Origin: Desulfotomaculum sp.
GTDB lineage: Bacteria > Bacillota > Desulfotomaculia > Desulfotomaculales > Ammonificaceae
Reading direction: 5' to 3'
Assembly (NCBI GenBank): GCA_012961725.1
Contig: DTYU01000063.1
Location: forward strand, 1 to 21,149
DNA: 21,149 nt
How positions within the stretch are numbered: the stretch's first letter is position 1; each line of letters starts with the position of its first letter. The position numbers and the translations under genes are program-made. Of the stretch, positions 6,611 through 14,225 are shown one piece after another. The notes under the pieces were generated by a model that saw only the letters and a program-made list of their open reading frames with translations, was not told the DNA's origin and did not search any database.

Positions 6611-6640
6611 ATTTTACTGAAACCTGCCTTCTCCTGTCAA
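6611..6640 (-). promoter_or_regulatory. Sigma-A promoter of the ffh-rpsP-trmD operon
   Basis: On the minus strand, TTGACA (6640-6635), 18 bases, then TAAAAT (6616-6611): six of six and five of six consensus matches. It would give a leader of roughly 55-60 bases before the ffh GTG. No other comparably good promoter is seen before rpsP or trmD. Confidence 0.7.
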
Positions 6641-6760
6641 GCAAGGCAAAGGCCGGACTGCTGCTGCAAGCGCAGGCGGCACCGAAGAGCCAACTTTTTG
6701 TCTGGTGATAGAGGGAAAAAAACGGTTTCTGCTAAAATGTTATCTTAAGGAGAGGTTTCG

Positions 6761-8179
6761 ATGGAAGATTTTAGGGGTGATTGGCAAATGGCTGAAAAGA
6801 CCGGTCTTATCAGCTTAGAGGAGGCAATCGGCTTGAGTCGTGCGGAGGTGCGTGCGCTTCACCAGGAGTACCTGAACGCCGGGCTGGTCACTCTGCTCAA
6901 GCTGGTTGATTTTGACAAACGCTTTGTGCGGGCAGCGGGTGTGCGTCTTTGGGATAATGAAGGGCGGGAGTACTTGGATTTCTTGGGCGGGTACGGTTCA
7001 CTTAATACCGGGCATAACCACCCCCGCATCATCGCCGCGGTAGAAAGTGTACGAGAGATGCCCAACCTGCTACAGGCCTCACTTTCCCCGCTGGCTGGTG
7101 CGCTTGCCAAGAACCTCTCGGCCGTTGCTCCCGGGGATCTCAGGCGTTCGTTTTTCTGCAACAGCGGGGCCGAAGCGGTCGAGGGAGCGATAAAGTTGGC
7201 CCGCATCGCTACCGGGCGTTCAAAGCTGATCTATACGGAAAACTCTTTTCACGGTAAAACCTTCGGCGCGCTTTCGGTAACCGGACGTCTCAAGTACCAG
7301 GAGGCCTTCCGCCCCCTGGTTTCTGAGTGCCAGATAGTCCCTTATGATAACTTGGCCGAACTCGAGCAGGCGCTGTGCTCAAAAGAGGCCGCGGCCTTCA
7401 TCGTGGAACCGATCCAGGGGGAGGGCGGAATTAACGTGCCTTCACCGGGATACCTGAAAGAGGCGAAGCGTATCTGTGCTAAATACGGCACCCTGTTCGT
7501 CGTGGATGAAATCCAAACCGGCCTGGGCCGGACGGGGAAGATGTTCGCCTGCGAGCATGAGGGCGTCGAACCGGACATCCTCTGTTTGGCGAAGTCTTTG
7601 GGCGGCGGCGTGATGCCGATCGGCGCCTATTTGGCGACCGATTCTGCCTGGCGGAGGGCGTACGGTTCACTTGATCGGGCGCTGTTGCACACCTCTACCT
7701 TTGGCGGAAATGCCTGGGCCTGTGCCGCAGCTCTCGCTACACTCGAGGTGGTTGTCGGTGAAGACCTCCCCCGGCAGGCTGCCGAAAAAGGGGAATACCT
7801 GCTCCGGCGGCTTGGCGAAATTCAGGCAATCTCTCCGTTGCTTAAGGAAGTGCGCGGCCGCGGGCTCTTAATCGGCCTCGAGTTTGCTGAAAGGAAGGGG
7901 CTCGCCTATAAGCTGTCGTTCGGCCTCCTGGAAAAACTTTCGGAAGAATACTTAGGGAGCCTGGTAGCCGGTGAACTGTTGAATAAGTACCGGTTGGTTA
8001 CAGCATACACCCTCAACAACCCGAGCGTTCTCCGGCTCGAACCCCCGCTCACCGTTAGTCGGGAACAGCTCGATTACCTCCTCGGGGCGTTATCGGAGAT
8101 CCTTGAACGCAACCGCAATTTTCTCAAGATGGCCGCCTCCGGTTTCAAGACCGTCTTGGACGGCCGCCGGAAAGCTTAA
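6761..8179 (+). CDS. Class III PLP aminotransferase, putrescine aminotransferase-like
   Basis: 472 residues from ATG 6761, which has AAGGAG eight bases upstream. It is a fold-type I, class III aminotransferase. PLP phosphate-binding NSGAEAVE is at 134-141, the ring-stacking and N1 contacts include VVDEIQTG (D249), and Schiff-base lysine K278 lies in LCLAKSLGGGVMPIGA. Stretches such as FFCNSG, EPIQGEGG, GRTGKMFACEHE and HTSTFGGN are very close to E. coli putrescine:2-oxoglutarate aminotransferase (YgjG/PatA), including its long N-terminal extension, so amino transfer from putrescine or another terminal diamine is the best guess. Acetylornithine-type activity is an alternative. It lies alone between the divergent ffh operon and mraZ; no polyamine gene is adjacent. 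Family certain, substrate inferred. Confidence 0.88.
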   Translation: MEDFRGDWQMAEKTGLISLEEAIGLSRAEVRALHQEYLNAGLVTLLKLVDFDKRFVRAAGVRLWDNEGREYLDFLGGYGSLNTGHNHPRIIAAVESVREMPNLLQASLSPLAGALAKNLSAVAPGDLRRSFFCNSGAEAVEGAIKLARIATGRSKLIYTENSFHGKTFGALSVTGRLKYQEAFRPLVSECQIVPYDNLAELEQALCSKEAAAFIVEPIQGEGGINVPSPGYLKEAKRICAKYGTLFVVDEIQTGLGRTGKMFACEHEGVEPDILCLAKSLGGGVMPIGAYLATDSAWRRAYGSLDRALLHTSTFGGNAWACAAALATLEVVVGEDLPRQAAEKGEYLLRRLGEIQAISPLLKEVRGRGLLIGLEFAERKGLAYKLSFGLLEKLSEEYLGSLVAGELLNKYRLVTAYTLNNPSVLRLEPPLTVSREQLDYLLGALSEILERNRNFLKMAASGFKTVLDGRRKA

Positions 8180-8350
8180 GTTATGTGTGAGCTTTCATAA
8201 ATTTTCTCTTCCGCTGGGTATTTCCCTCCTTAATTTCTTTGGGCCTTCGCGTCTTTGGCTGATTATTTTGCGAGCGGAGCCGCAACATTATCGAATTTTG
8301 TCGTTTTTTTTAAACCCAAAAAGAAGGAATTTCCTTTCACGCAGCGAATG

Positions 8351-8380
8351 GGTGGTGATAAGTGGTTTGAAGTGGAGGAA
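8351..8380 (+). promoter_or_regulatory. Probable MraZ operator: three 10-bp direct repeats
   Basis: Three consecutive 10-base units read GGTGGTGATA, AGTGGTTTGA and AGTGGAGGAA, each beginning (A/G)GTGG. They end 23 bases before the mraZ start. MraZ in E. coli and other bacteria binds short TGG/GTG-type direct repeats spaced at one helical turn upstream of its own gene and represses the operon. Number, phase and position all fit this. Direct binding is inferred. Confidence 0.7.
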
Positions 8381-8403
8381 AATTCTTTCTACGGAGGACG
8401 CCG

Positions 8404-8847
8404 GTGTTTATCGGGGAGTACGCGCACATACTTGACGCCAAAGGGCGGATTTTCGTTCCTGCCGGCTTCAGGGAGGCACTGGGGGACCGTTTCATTCTCA
8501 CCAAAGGCTTGGACAGGTGCCTGTTCGGTTTTACGCTCCCCGAGTGGGGAAAATTAGAGGAAAAGCTGCACCGCTTGCCGTTCGCGAGGGCGGAGGCGCG
8601 CGCGTTTACCCGGCTTTTCTTTTCGGGTGCGGCGGCGGTTGAGGTCGACAGGCAGGGGCGGATACTGATTCCGGCCAACCTGCGGGCGTACGCAGGGCTT
8701 GCCAAGGATGTAATAGTCTTAGGAGTCTCCTCGCGTGTGGAGTTCTGGGCGAAGGAAGAATGGGAGCGGTACAGCGCGCAGACACAAGCCAAGTACGAGC
8801 AGATCGCTGAGAAGATCGTCGACTTGAACTTCTTAGAAGAGTTTTAG
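8404..8847 (+). CDS. mraZ: Transcriptional regulator MraZ
   Basis: 147 residues, normal length. MraZ is a ring-forming DNA-binding protein with two SpoVT/AbrB-like domains that represses the dcw operon. The first domain has GEYAHILDAKGRIFVPAGFR with the DxKGR signature at 11-15; the second has the matching DRQGRILIPANLR in the middle of the protein. The start is GTG at 8404, six bases after GGAGG. It is the first gene of the division and cell wall cluster, with its probable operator just upstream. The gap 8180-8403 otherwise holds A/T-rich sequence with no clear promoter hexamers. Confidence 0.96.
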   Translation: MFIGEYAHILDAKGRIFVPAGFREALGDRFILTKGLDRCLFGFTLPEWGKLEEKLHRLPFARAEARAFTRLFFSGAAAVEVDRQGRILIPANLRAYAGLAKDVIVLGVSSRVEFWAKEEWERYSAQTQAKYEQIAEKIVDLNFLEEF

Positions 8848-8866
8848 TGCTGGGATGGTGCTGATC

Positions 8867-9823
8867 ATGGAGTTCCGGCATCAGCCGGTGATGCTCCGCG
8901 AAGTGATCGAACTGCTTTCGGTAAGGGCGGATGGTGTTTACGTCGACTGCACAGTCGGCGGCGGCGGCCATGCGGAAGGGATTTTGCGGCTGTTGGGCCC
9001 GCAGGGCACACTTGTAGGTCTTGACCGTGACCCGGATGCACTCGCGGCGGCACGCATGCGCCTTGGGAATGACCCGAGGGTGCGTCTGGTGCGGGCTGAT
9101 TTTCGCAGGCTGGCCTCGATAATGACGGAACTCGGGATCCGCGGGGCCGATGGGGTGCTCTACGACTTAGGCGCCTCTTCTTATCAATTTGACAGCCCGG
9201 CACGGGGCTTCACCTATTGGGAGGATGTACCGCTTGACATGCGGATGGACCCGGAAGCTCCCGTAACCGCAGCCCATTTGGTGAACACCCTCAGCGCAGA
9301 GGAATTGGCACGGGTTATCAGGGAGTACGGGGAAGAGAAGTGGGCCGGAAGAATCGCCGATTTCATCGTTAAGGAACGGGCCATCCGGCCGATCGAGACC
9401 ACGGGCGAACTGGTGGCGGTGATCAAAAAGGCGGTGCCGGCGTCCGCCCGACGGATGGGTCCGCACCCGGCGCGCCGCACTTTTCAGGCGCTTCGAATCG
9501 CGGTCAACCAGGAGCTTGACGCCCTGAAGGAATCGCTTGCGCAGGCGCTTGCACTGCTTAAACCGGGCGGGAGGTTGGTGGTCTTAAGTTACCACTCCCT
9601 CGAGGACCGGATAGTGAAGGAGTTTATCCGGGCCGCGGAAGCGGCTTGTGTTTGCCCGCCTAATACACCGGTGTGCGTCTGCGGAAAAAAACGGCAACTG
9701 ATTTCAGTGACGAAGAGGCCCCGCACGCCCACCGGAGAGGAGTTGGGGCGCAACCCCCGCTCACGGAGTGCAAAACTGCGGACGGCGGAAAAGGTGGCGG
9801 TTTTAATGGGGGATTTCCTATGA
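8867..9823 (+). CDS. rsmH: 16S rRNA (cytosine1402-N4)-methyltransferase RsmH
   Basis: 318 residues from ATG 8867. RsmH methylates N4 of C1402 in the ribosomal P site. The SAM-binding loop GGGGHAEG is at 31-38, followed by GLDRDPDAL, and the family signature DLGASSYQFDSPARGFTY. Further family marks are RRTFQALRIAVNQEL, LVVLSYHSLEDRIVK and the C-terminal NPRSRSAKLRTAEK. The start at 8867 aligns with the family N-terminus MEFxHxPVML; an in-frame ATG at 8855 is the alternative, and neither has a strong ribosome binding site. It follows mraZ closely, suggesting coupling. Confidence 0.96.
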   Translation: MEFRHQPVMLREVIELLSVRADGVYVDCTVGGGGHAEGILRLLGPQGTLVGLDRDPDALAAARMRLGNDPRVRLVRADFRRLASIMTELGIRGADGVLYDLGASSYQFDSPARGFTYWEDVPLDMRMDPEAPVTAAHLVNTLSAEELARVIREYGEEKWAGRIADFIVKERAIRPIETTGELVAVIKKAVPASARRMGPHPARRTFQALRIAVNQELDALKESLAQALALLKPGGRLVVLSYHSLEDRIVKEFIRAAEAACVCPPNTPVCVCGKKRQLISVTKRPRTPTGEELGRNPRSRSAKLRTAEKVAVLMGDFL

Positions 9824-9890
9824 TAACGTCCGTTCCCTCCATAAATGGCGAAAATAGACGGGTTCGCCGGGAACGGCCTCGCCTTAATCA

Positions 9891-9919
9891 ATAATTTAGT
9901 ATTGTGTCCCCGAAATTTA
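9891..9919 (+). repeat. TTTAGTATTGTGTCCC repeat, locus B (single unit)
   Basis: One unit of the same repeat as at 1257-1310 and 12659-12720: ATAATTTAGTATTG then TGTCCCCGAAATTTA, with one G-to-T change in the core. It lies in the 118-base gap between rsmH and ftsL and ends six bases before the ftsL ribosome binding site. Confidence 0.75.
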
Positions 9920-9941
9920 TTTTCGAGGGAGGGTGCCAGCC

Positions 9942-10424
9942 ATGATGTTAGCGAAAGAGCAAGCGTATGTACACCCGCTGCCGCGTGAAAGGCGGCCGGT
10001 CCCAAAGCGGAGGAGGAGGCTGGTTCGCGCCGAGCGCGCCAAGATCAGCGCCCTGGTCCTGTTGGGGTTTCTCCTTGGGTTGACCGTGGTCCTCTGCCAA
10101 GCCAGAATGGCCTATGTCGGTTTTTGCCTCCAGGAGTTTCAAAAGGAAATGGCGCGGGTCGAGGCGGAAAACCAGGCGCTTGAGGGCGCTATCCAGCGTC
10201 TCTCCTCACCCGACAAGGTGGAAGCGCTTGCGGTGCAAAAGCTCGGTATGGTCCGCCCGCCGGCCGGGCAGAGTATCGAGGTGCCCGTTACCGTATCTCA
10301 AGCACCCGCGGGTTCTGTAAAACCCACACCCGGAGCAGTCAGAGAAAGCGACTGCCGGGTTGAGGAGGGCTGGCTCAAGACGTTCCTGAAGATGCTCTCG
10401 CTTGGCTCTAATGGTTCTTCTTAA
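9942..10424 (+). CDS. ftsL: Cell division protein FtsL
   Basis: 160 residues from ATG 9942, eight bases after GAGGGAGGG (a GTG at 9933 overlaps that site and is unlikely). The order is a basic cytoplasmic N-terminus (KRRRRLVRAERAK, about 22-34), one membrane segment (about 35-53), then a coiled coil (QEFQKEMARVEAENQALEGAI, about 64-85) ending with DKVEALAVQKLGMVRP, typical of FtsL/DivIC-like septum initiators. A proline-rich tail of about 50 residues follows and is longer than usual. FtsL joins DivIC/FtsB and DivIB/FtsQ to activate FtsW and the septal PBP. Sequence conservation is low in this family, so the call also uses position between rsmH and the PBP gene. Confidence 0.85.
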   Translation: MMLAKEQAYVHPLPRERRPVPKRRRRLVRAERAKISALVLLGFLLGLTVVLCQARMAYVGFCLQEFQKEMARVEAENQALEGAIQRLSSPDKVEALAVQKLGMVRPPAGQSIEVPVTVSQAPAGSVKPTPGAVRESDCRVEEGWLKTFLKMLSLGSNGSS

Positions 10425-10479
10425 AGGTCATTAATCGTAGTTTTACTGTAGTAAGGTTTGAAACGGCGGGGGATGTCCC

Positions 10480-12627
10480 ATGACCAACATTGTCATGCGC
10501 AAGCGTCTGACGCTGCTTCTTTTTCTCGCCGTTATTTTATTCGTTACGCTTATCGGCCGCCTGGCCTGGCTTCAATTGGTTCGTGGCGGGGAGCTTGAGC
10601 AGGGTGCACTGGAGAACAGGGTGCGTGAAATAGTCGTTGAAGCAAGGCGCGGCGACATTTGCGACCGGAACGGCAAGGTTCTGGTAACGAGTGTCAGTGC
10701 GGATTCGGTCGCGGTGATACCAGCGCAGGTGGAGGGTCCCAGGGAGGCCGCGGCCAAGCTGGCCAAGGCCCTCGCAATGGATGAGGAGAAGGTCTTTAAA
10801 AGGATAACCAAAAGGGAGGCCTTTGTCTGGGTAAAACGGAAGATCGATTTTGCAACCGCGCGGCGGGTACGCAATTTGAAACTGTCCGGTGTTGAATTGA
10901 TTGAAGAGAGCCGGCGGCAGTATAACCGCGGGTCGCTTGCGGCACACGTCTTGGGGATAGTCGGCGTTGACAACCAGGGGCTGGGGGGTATCGAGCTTGC
11001 GTATGACCGGGATCTGGTCGGCAAACCAGGCAAAATGGTGGTCGAGCAGGATGCGACCGGCCGGGAGATCCCGGCGGCGCTTCACCGTTTGCATAAACCG
11101 GTACCCGGGAATAACCTCTTCCTTACGATAGACGAGACCATCCAGTATTTCGTAGAGCGCGAGCTGGATAAAATTGTCGATACCCACCACCCGGCGAGCG
11201 CGGTTATAATCGTGATGGACCCAAAAACGGGCGAAATACTTGCCCTCGGCAACCGGCCTACGTTTGCACCCGGAAAATGGCGGGAGACGCCGCAGGCGGT
11301 CTGGGACCGGAATCCGGCGATCTGGCGGCTTTACGAGCCCGGGTCCACCTTTAAGATCGTAACCGCGGCGGCGGCGCTCGCTGAGGGTGTGGTGGATGAA
11401 GGCAGCCGTTTCTACTGCCCCGGTTTTATCAAGGTGGCGGACAGAAGGATTCGCTGCTGGAAGGCCGGTGGTCACGGGAGCCAGTCGTTCGAGGAGGTTG
11501 TACAGCACTCCTGCAACCCCGGTTTTATCCAGGCGGGGCTGGATCTTGGCCGTGAACGGTTTTACAAGTATGTTAAAGCTTTCGGGTTCGGCCAGCGTAC
11601 CGGAATCAATCTGCCCGGAGAGGCGAAAGGGATTCTTATCCCGGAAGAGAAGGCGACCAGTCTCAATATAGCTACGATGGCCATCGGTCAATCGATAGCG
11701 GTTACGCCGATTCAACTCATCACCGCGGCCGCTGCGGTGGCGAACGAAGGGGAGCTGATTAAGCCGCGGCTCGTACAAGCGGTCCAGTCGCCGGAAGGCA
11801 GGGTGCTGCGGACCTTTAAAGCAGAACGGGTAAGAAGAGTACTGCCGGAGGAGGCTGCCCGGGAGCTGAAAAGGCTTTTGGAGAAGGTGGTCCTGAAGGG
11901 AACAGGGGTCAACGCCTACCTTGAAGGCTACCGGACGGCGGGGAAGACCGGGACTGCACAAGTGGTGGGGCCGGCCGGCGGGTACGTTCCCGGGAAGTAT
12001 GTCTCCTCATTTGTAGGGTTCGCGCCGGTGGATGATCCGCGCCTGGTAACCCTGGTAGTGGTTTGGGAGCCTAAGGGCGGGATCTACTTCGGGAGCCAGG
12101 TGGCTGCGCCCGTATTTAAGGCGGTGATGGAGGACGCGCTCAGGTACTTGGGCGTTCCGCAGCAGGCGGGGCGGGAAAAGCCGGAGAAGCCGTGGTACAT
12201 GATTGAAGAAGAGCCAAAATCGGTAACGGTTCCGGAGCTGGTAAACCTCCCGCTTGATGAGGCCGTCCGGAGCCTCAAGGCCGCCGGGCTTAGGTTTACG
12301 CTGCGCGGCGATGGCGAAGTGGTGCGGGCCCAGGTGCCCCAGGGAGGGGCAGCGGTGCTCGCCGGGACCAAAGTGGTGCTGGAGCTGAAAACGCTGCGGG
12401 GCAACGGGACAGAGGTCACGGTGCCCGACGTAACGGGCCTGACAATAAAAGAGGCGGCCGCATTGCTTGAGAAGGTGGGTTTGACACTGGTGCCTTCAGG
12501 CAGCGGGGTGGCCCGGGTGCAACAACCGGCGGCCGGTACGAAGGTGCGGCGCGGGCAAACGATAAAGGTGGAGTTTGCTTCACCTGAGCGCCTTGAGGAT
12601 TCCGAACCGGCGGTGCTCCATCCTTAA
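10480..12627 (+). CDS. ftsI: Class B penicillin-binding protein with two PASTA domains (FtsI/PBP2x/SpoVD type)
   Basis: 715 residues. A single N-terminal membrane anchor (about 10-30) precedes the PBP dimerisation domain starting RRGDICDRNGKVL. The transpeptidase domain shows SxxK as S289-TF-K292, SxN as S344-C-N346, and KTG at 489-491. Two PASTA domains follow, at about 581-637 and 645-699, each with VPxxxxL and xxA..L..xGL. Length and two PASTA domains fit PBP2B/PBP2x more than SpoVD, which has one, but automated names may say stage V sporulation protein D. It crosslinks septal peptidoglycan with FtsW. Bacillus has two such genes here (pbpB, spoVD); this window has one. Confidence 0.93.
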   Translation: MTNIVMRKRLTLLLFLAVILFVTLIGRLAWLQLVRGGELEQGALENRVREIVVEARRGDICDRNGKVLVTSVSADSVAVIPAQVEGPREAAAKLAKALAMDEEKVFKRITKREAFVWVKRKIDFATARRVRNLKLSGVELIEESRRQYNRGSLAAHVLGIVGVDNQGLGGIELAYDRDLVGKPGKMVVEQDATGREIPAALHRLHKPVPGNNLFLTIDETIQYFVERELDKIVDTHHPASAVIIVMDPKTGEILALGNRPTFAPGKWRETPQAVWDRNPAIWRLYEPGSTFKIVTAAAALAEGVVDEGSRFYCPGFIKVADRRIRCWKAGGHGSQSFEEVVQHSCNPGFIQAGLDLGRERFYKYVKAFGFGQRTGINLPGEAKGILIPEEKATSLNIATMAIGQSIAVTPIQLITAAAAVANEGELIKPRLVQAVQSPEGRVLRTFKAERVRRVLPEEAARELKRLLEKVVLKGTGVNAYLEGYRTAGKTGTAQVVGPAGGYVPGKYVSSFVGFAPVDDPRLVTLVVVWEPKGGIYFGSQVAAPVFKAVMEDALRYLGVPQQAGREKPEKPWYMIEEEPKSVTVPELVNLPLDEAVRSLKAAGLRFTLRGDGEVVRAQVPQGGAAVLAGTKVVLELKTLRGNGTEVTVPDVTGLTIKEAAALLEKVGLTLVPSGSGVARVQQPAAGTKVRRGQTIKVEFASPERLEDSEPAVLHP

Positions 12628-12658
12628 GCGGTGTTTGCCGGAACCAATTATTTGGAAT

Positions 12659-12720
12659 AATAATTTAGTATGGTGTCCCTGAAATTTTTAATTTAGTATG
12701 GTGTCCCTGAAATTTTGTGG
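12659..12720 (+). repeat. TTTAGTATGGTGTCCC repeat, locus C (tandem doublet)
   Basis: Two near-identical units with a 28-base period: the first from 12659 (ATAATTTAGTATGG then TGTCCCTGAAATTTTT) and the second from 12690 (AATTTAGTATGG then TGTCCCTGAAATTTTGTGG). It fills the gap between the PBP gene and murE, ending 23 bases before the murE TTG. The doublet layout and trailing TTTTGTGG match locus A. Confidence 0.8.
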
Positions 12721-12743
12721 GGTTACGGAAGGCTGGGGTTCGG

Positions 12744-14225
12744 TTGAGAGAGGAACTTGATAAGCTCTTTACGCTTAACCCTTCCGGTCTGGCTTATGAC
12801 TCACGGCGGGTCGAGCCGGGGTTCGTTTTTTTCGCGATCAAGGGTTTTGTCCAGGACGGGCACGATTACGTTGCGGATGCCATCCGGCGGGGTGCGGCGG
12901 GGGTTGTAGTCGAGAGGGCGGTCGAGGTGCCGGCCGGAGTGTTTGTCGTCCGGGTGGCCGATACGCGTCTCGCACTTGCGCTGGCGGCGGCGCGGTTTTA
13001 CGGTTTCCCGGGGCGGCGGCTGCGCCTGGTCGGGGTCACGGGCACCAACGGCAAAACCACCACCGCCCATCTCATCGGTGCGCTTTACCAGGCCCGGGGC
13101 GAGAAGGTGGGGCTTATCGGGACGCTGTACACAAGAGTGGGGGATCTTATCATACCGGAGGAGCGGACCACGCCGGAGTCCTTAGAACTGCAGTATTTTC
13201 TTAAGCGGATGTTGGAGGAAGGTGCAACAACGGTGGTGATGGAGGTTTCGTCGCACGCGTTGGCGCTCAAGCGGGTTGCGGGACTGGAGTTTGACGCGGC
13301 CGTCTTTACCAATTTGACGCAGGATCATCTCGACTTTCACCGGGACATGGAGGAGTATTTCCGGGCAAAAGCCGAGCTTTTTAAAGAGTTGATTAGACCG
13401 GGGGTAAAGTCCCGGCCGAAGTTGTCGGTACTGAACATCGACGACCCTTACGGTGTGAGGCTTTCCGCCCTCAGCGCCAGCAGGGTAATCACGTACGGGG
13501 TTGACGGGGCGGCCGATCTGCGCGCGCGGGATATCGCGCTGACGGGCGGCGGCACCCGGTTTGTGGCCGAGGGCCCCTGGGGACGGGTTCCGGTAAGATT
13601 GAAATTAATGGGGCGGTTCAACGTTTACAACGCCTTGGCGGCGCTTGCGGTCGGGCTGGGGGAAGGGTTTCCGCCGGAAGAGACGGCGCGGGTGCTCGAG
13701 GGTGTACCGGCTGTGGCCGGGCGGTTCGAGCGGGTGGATGTGGGTCAGGATTTCACCGTGGTGGTGGATTACGCCCATACGCCCGATGGGCTGGAGAACG
13801 TGCTGCATGCGGCGCGGGCTTTGACTAAGGAAAGGGTGATAGTCGTCTTCGGGTGCGGCGGGGACCGGGACCCGGCCAAAAGGCCCGTGATGGGGGAATT
13901 GGCGGGAAAGCTGGCGGATTTTACAGTGGTGACCTCAGACAACCCGCGCAGCGAAGAGCCTTCGGCGATTATCGCCGCGGTTGAGGAGGGCTTAAAACGG
14001 GTTACTGGGCGTGAGAGATACATTTTGGAACCTGACCGGAGGGAGGCGATCGCCCTCGCACTTGAGCAGGCGCAGACGGGCGACGTGGTTGTGATCGCGG
14101 GAAAGGGCCACGAGGACTCCCAGATCATTGGGGATGCAAAGCTGCCTTTTGATGACCGGCAGGTGGCGGCGGCGATCTTGCGGAAACTGCTACAAGCAAG
14201 GGATAAAGGGGCGAAAACGGGCTAA
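12744..14225 (+). CDS. murE: UDP-MurNAc-L-Ala-D-Glu:meso-diaminopimelate ligase MurE
   Basis: 493 residues from TTG 12744. MurE adds the third stem-peptide residue in the cytoplasm. The N-terminal domain has LAYDSRRVEPGFVFFAIKG. The ATP loop is GTNGKTT (100-106), followed by TPESLELQYFL and VMEVSSHAL. The substrate signature DNPR (399-402) in VVTSDNPRSEEPSAI indicates meso-diaminopimelate rather than lysine. GKGHEDSQ near the end is typical. TTG 12744 gives the usual N-terminal length; an in-frame GTG at 12717 lies inside the upstream repeat and has no ribosome binding site. The stop codon abuts the murF ATG (TAAATG), so the two are probably coupled. Confidence 0.96.
   Translation: MREELDKLFTLNPSGLAYDSRRVEPGFVFFAIKGFVQDGHDYVADAIRRGAAGVVVERAVEVPAGVFVVRVADTRLALALAAARFYGFPGRRLRLVGVTGTNGKTTTAHLIGALYQARGEKVGLIGTLYTRVGDLIIPEERTTPESLELQYFLKRMLEEGATTVVMEVSSHALALKRVAGLEFDAAVFTNLTQDHLDFHRDMEEYFRAKAELFKELIRPGVKSRPKLSVLNIDDPYGVRLSALSASRVITYGVDGAADLRARDIALTGGGTRFVAEGPWGRVPVRLKLMGRFNVYNALAALAVGLGEGFPPEETARVLEGVPAVAGRFERVDVGQDFTVVVDYAHTPDGLENVLHAARALTKERVIVVFGCGGDRDPAKRPVMGELAGKLADFTVVTSDNPRSEEPSAIIAAVEEGLKRVTGRERYILEPDRREAIALALEQAQTGDVVVIAGKGHEDSQIIGDAKLPFDDRQVAAAILRKLLQARDKGAKTG

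Noticed and set aside
5912..6748. Plus-strand open frame of 278 codons
   Set aside because: Antisense to ffh for most of its length, and ffh carries all GTPase motifs; no recognisable protein.
8238..8262. ccttcgcgtctttggct stretch resembling the gccaagacgccaag-type repeat
   Set aside because: Too degenerate relative to 1196-1218 and 3523-3545 to call a third copy by eye.
8328..8340. AAGGAA-T-TTCCTT palindrome between the aminotransferase and mraZ as a terminator
   Set aside because: Loop of one base and no following T tract; cannot form a usual terminator hairpin.
10441..10460. TTACTGTAGTAA stem ahead of the PBP gene
   Set aside because: Four-base-pair stem, too short to support a regulatory call.
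10537..11961. Long open frame (474 codons) on the minus strand
   Set aside because: It is fully antisense to the PBP gene, whose SxxK, SxN and KTG motifs are intact; the frame has no family features and reflects GC-rich codon bias.
1257..12720. CRISPR-like reading of the 28-bp repeats
   Set aside because: Units abut one another without spacers, occur at most twice per locus, and no cas gene is present.
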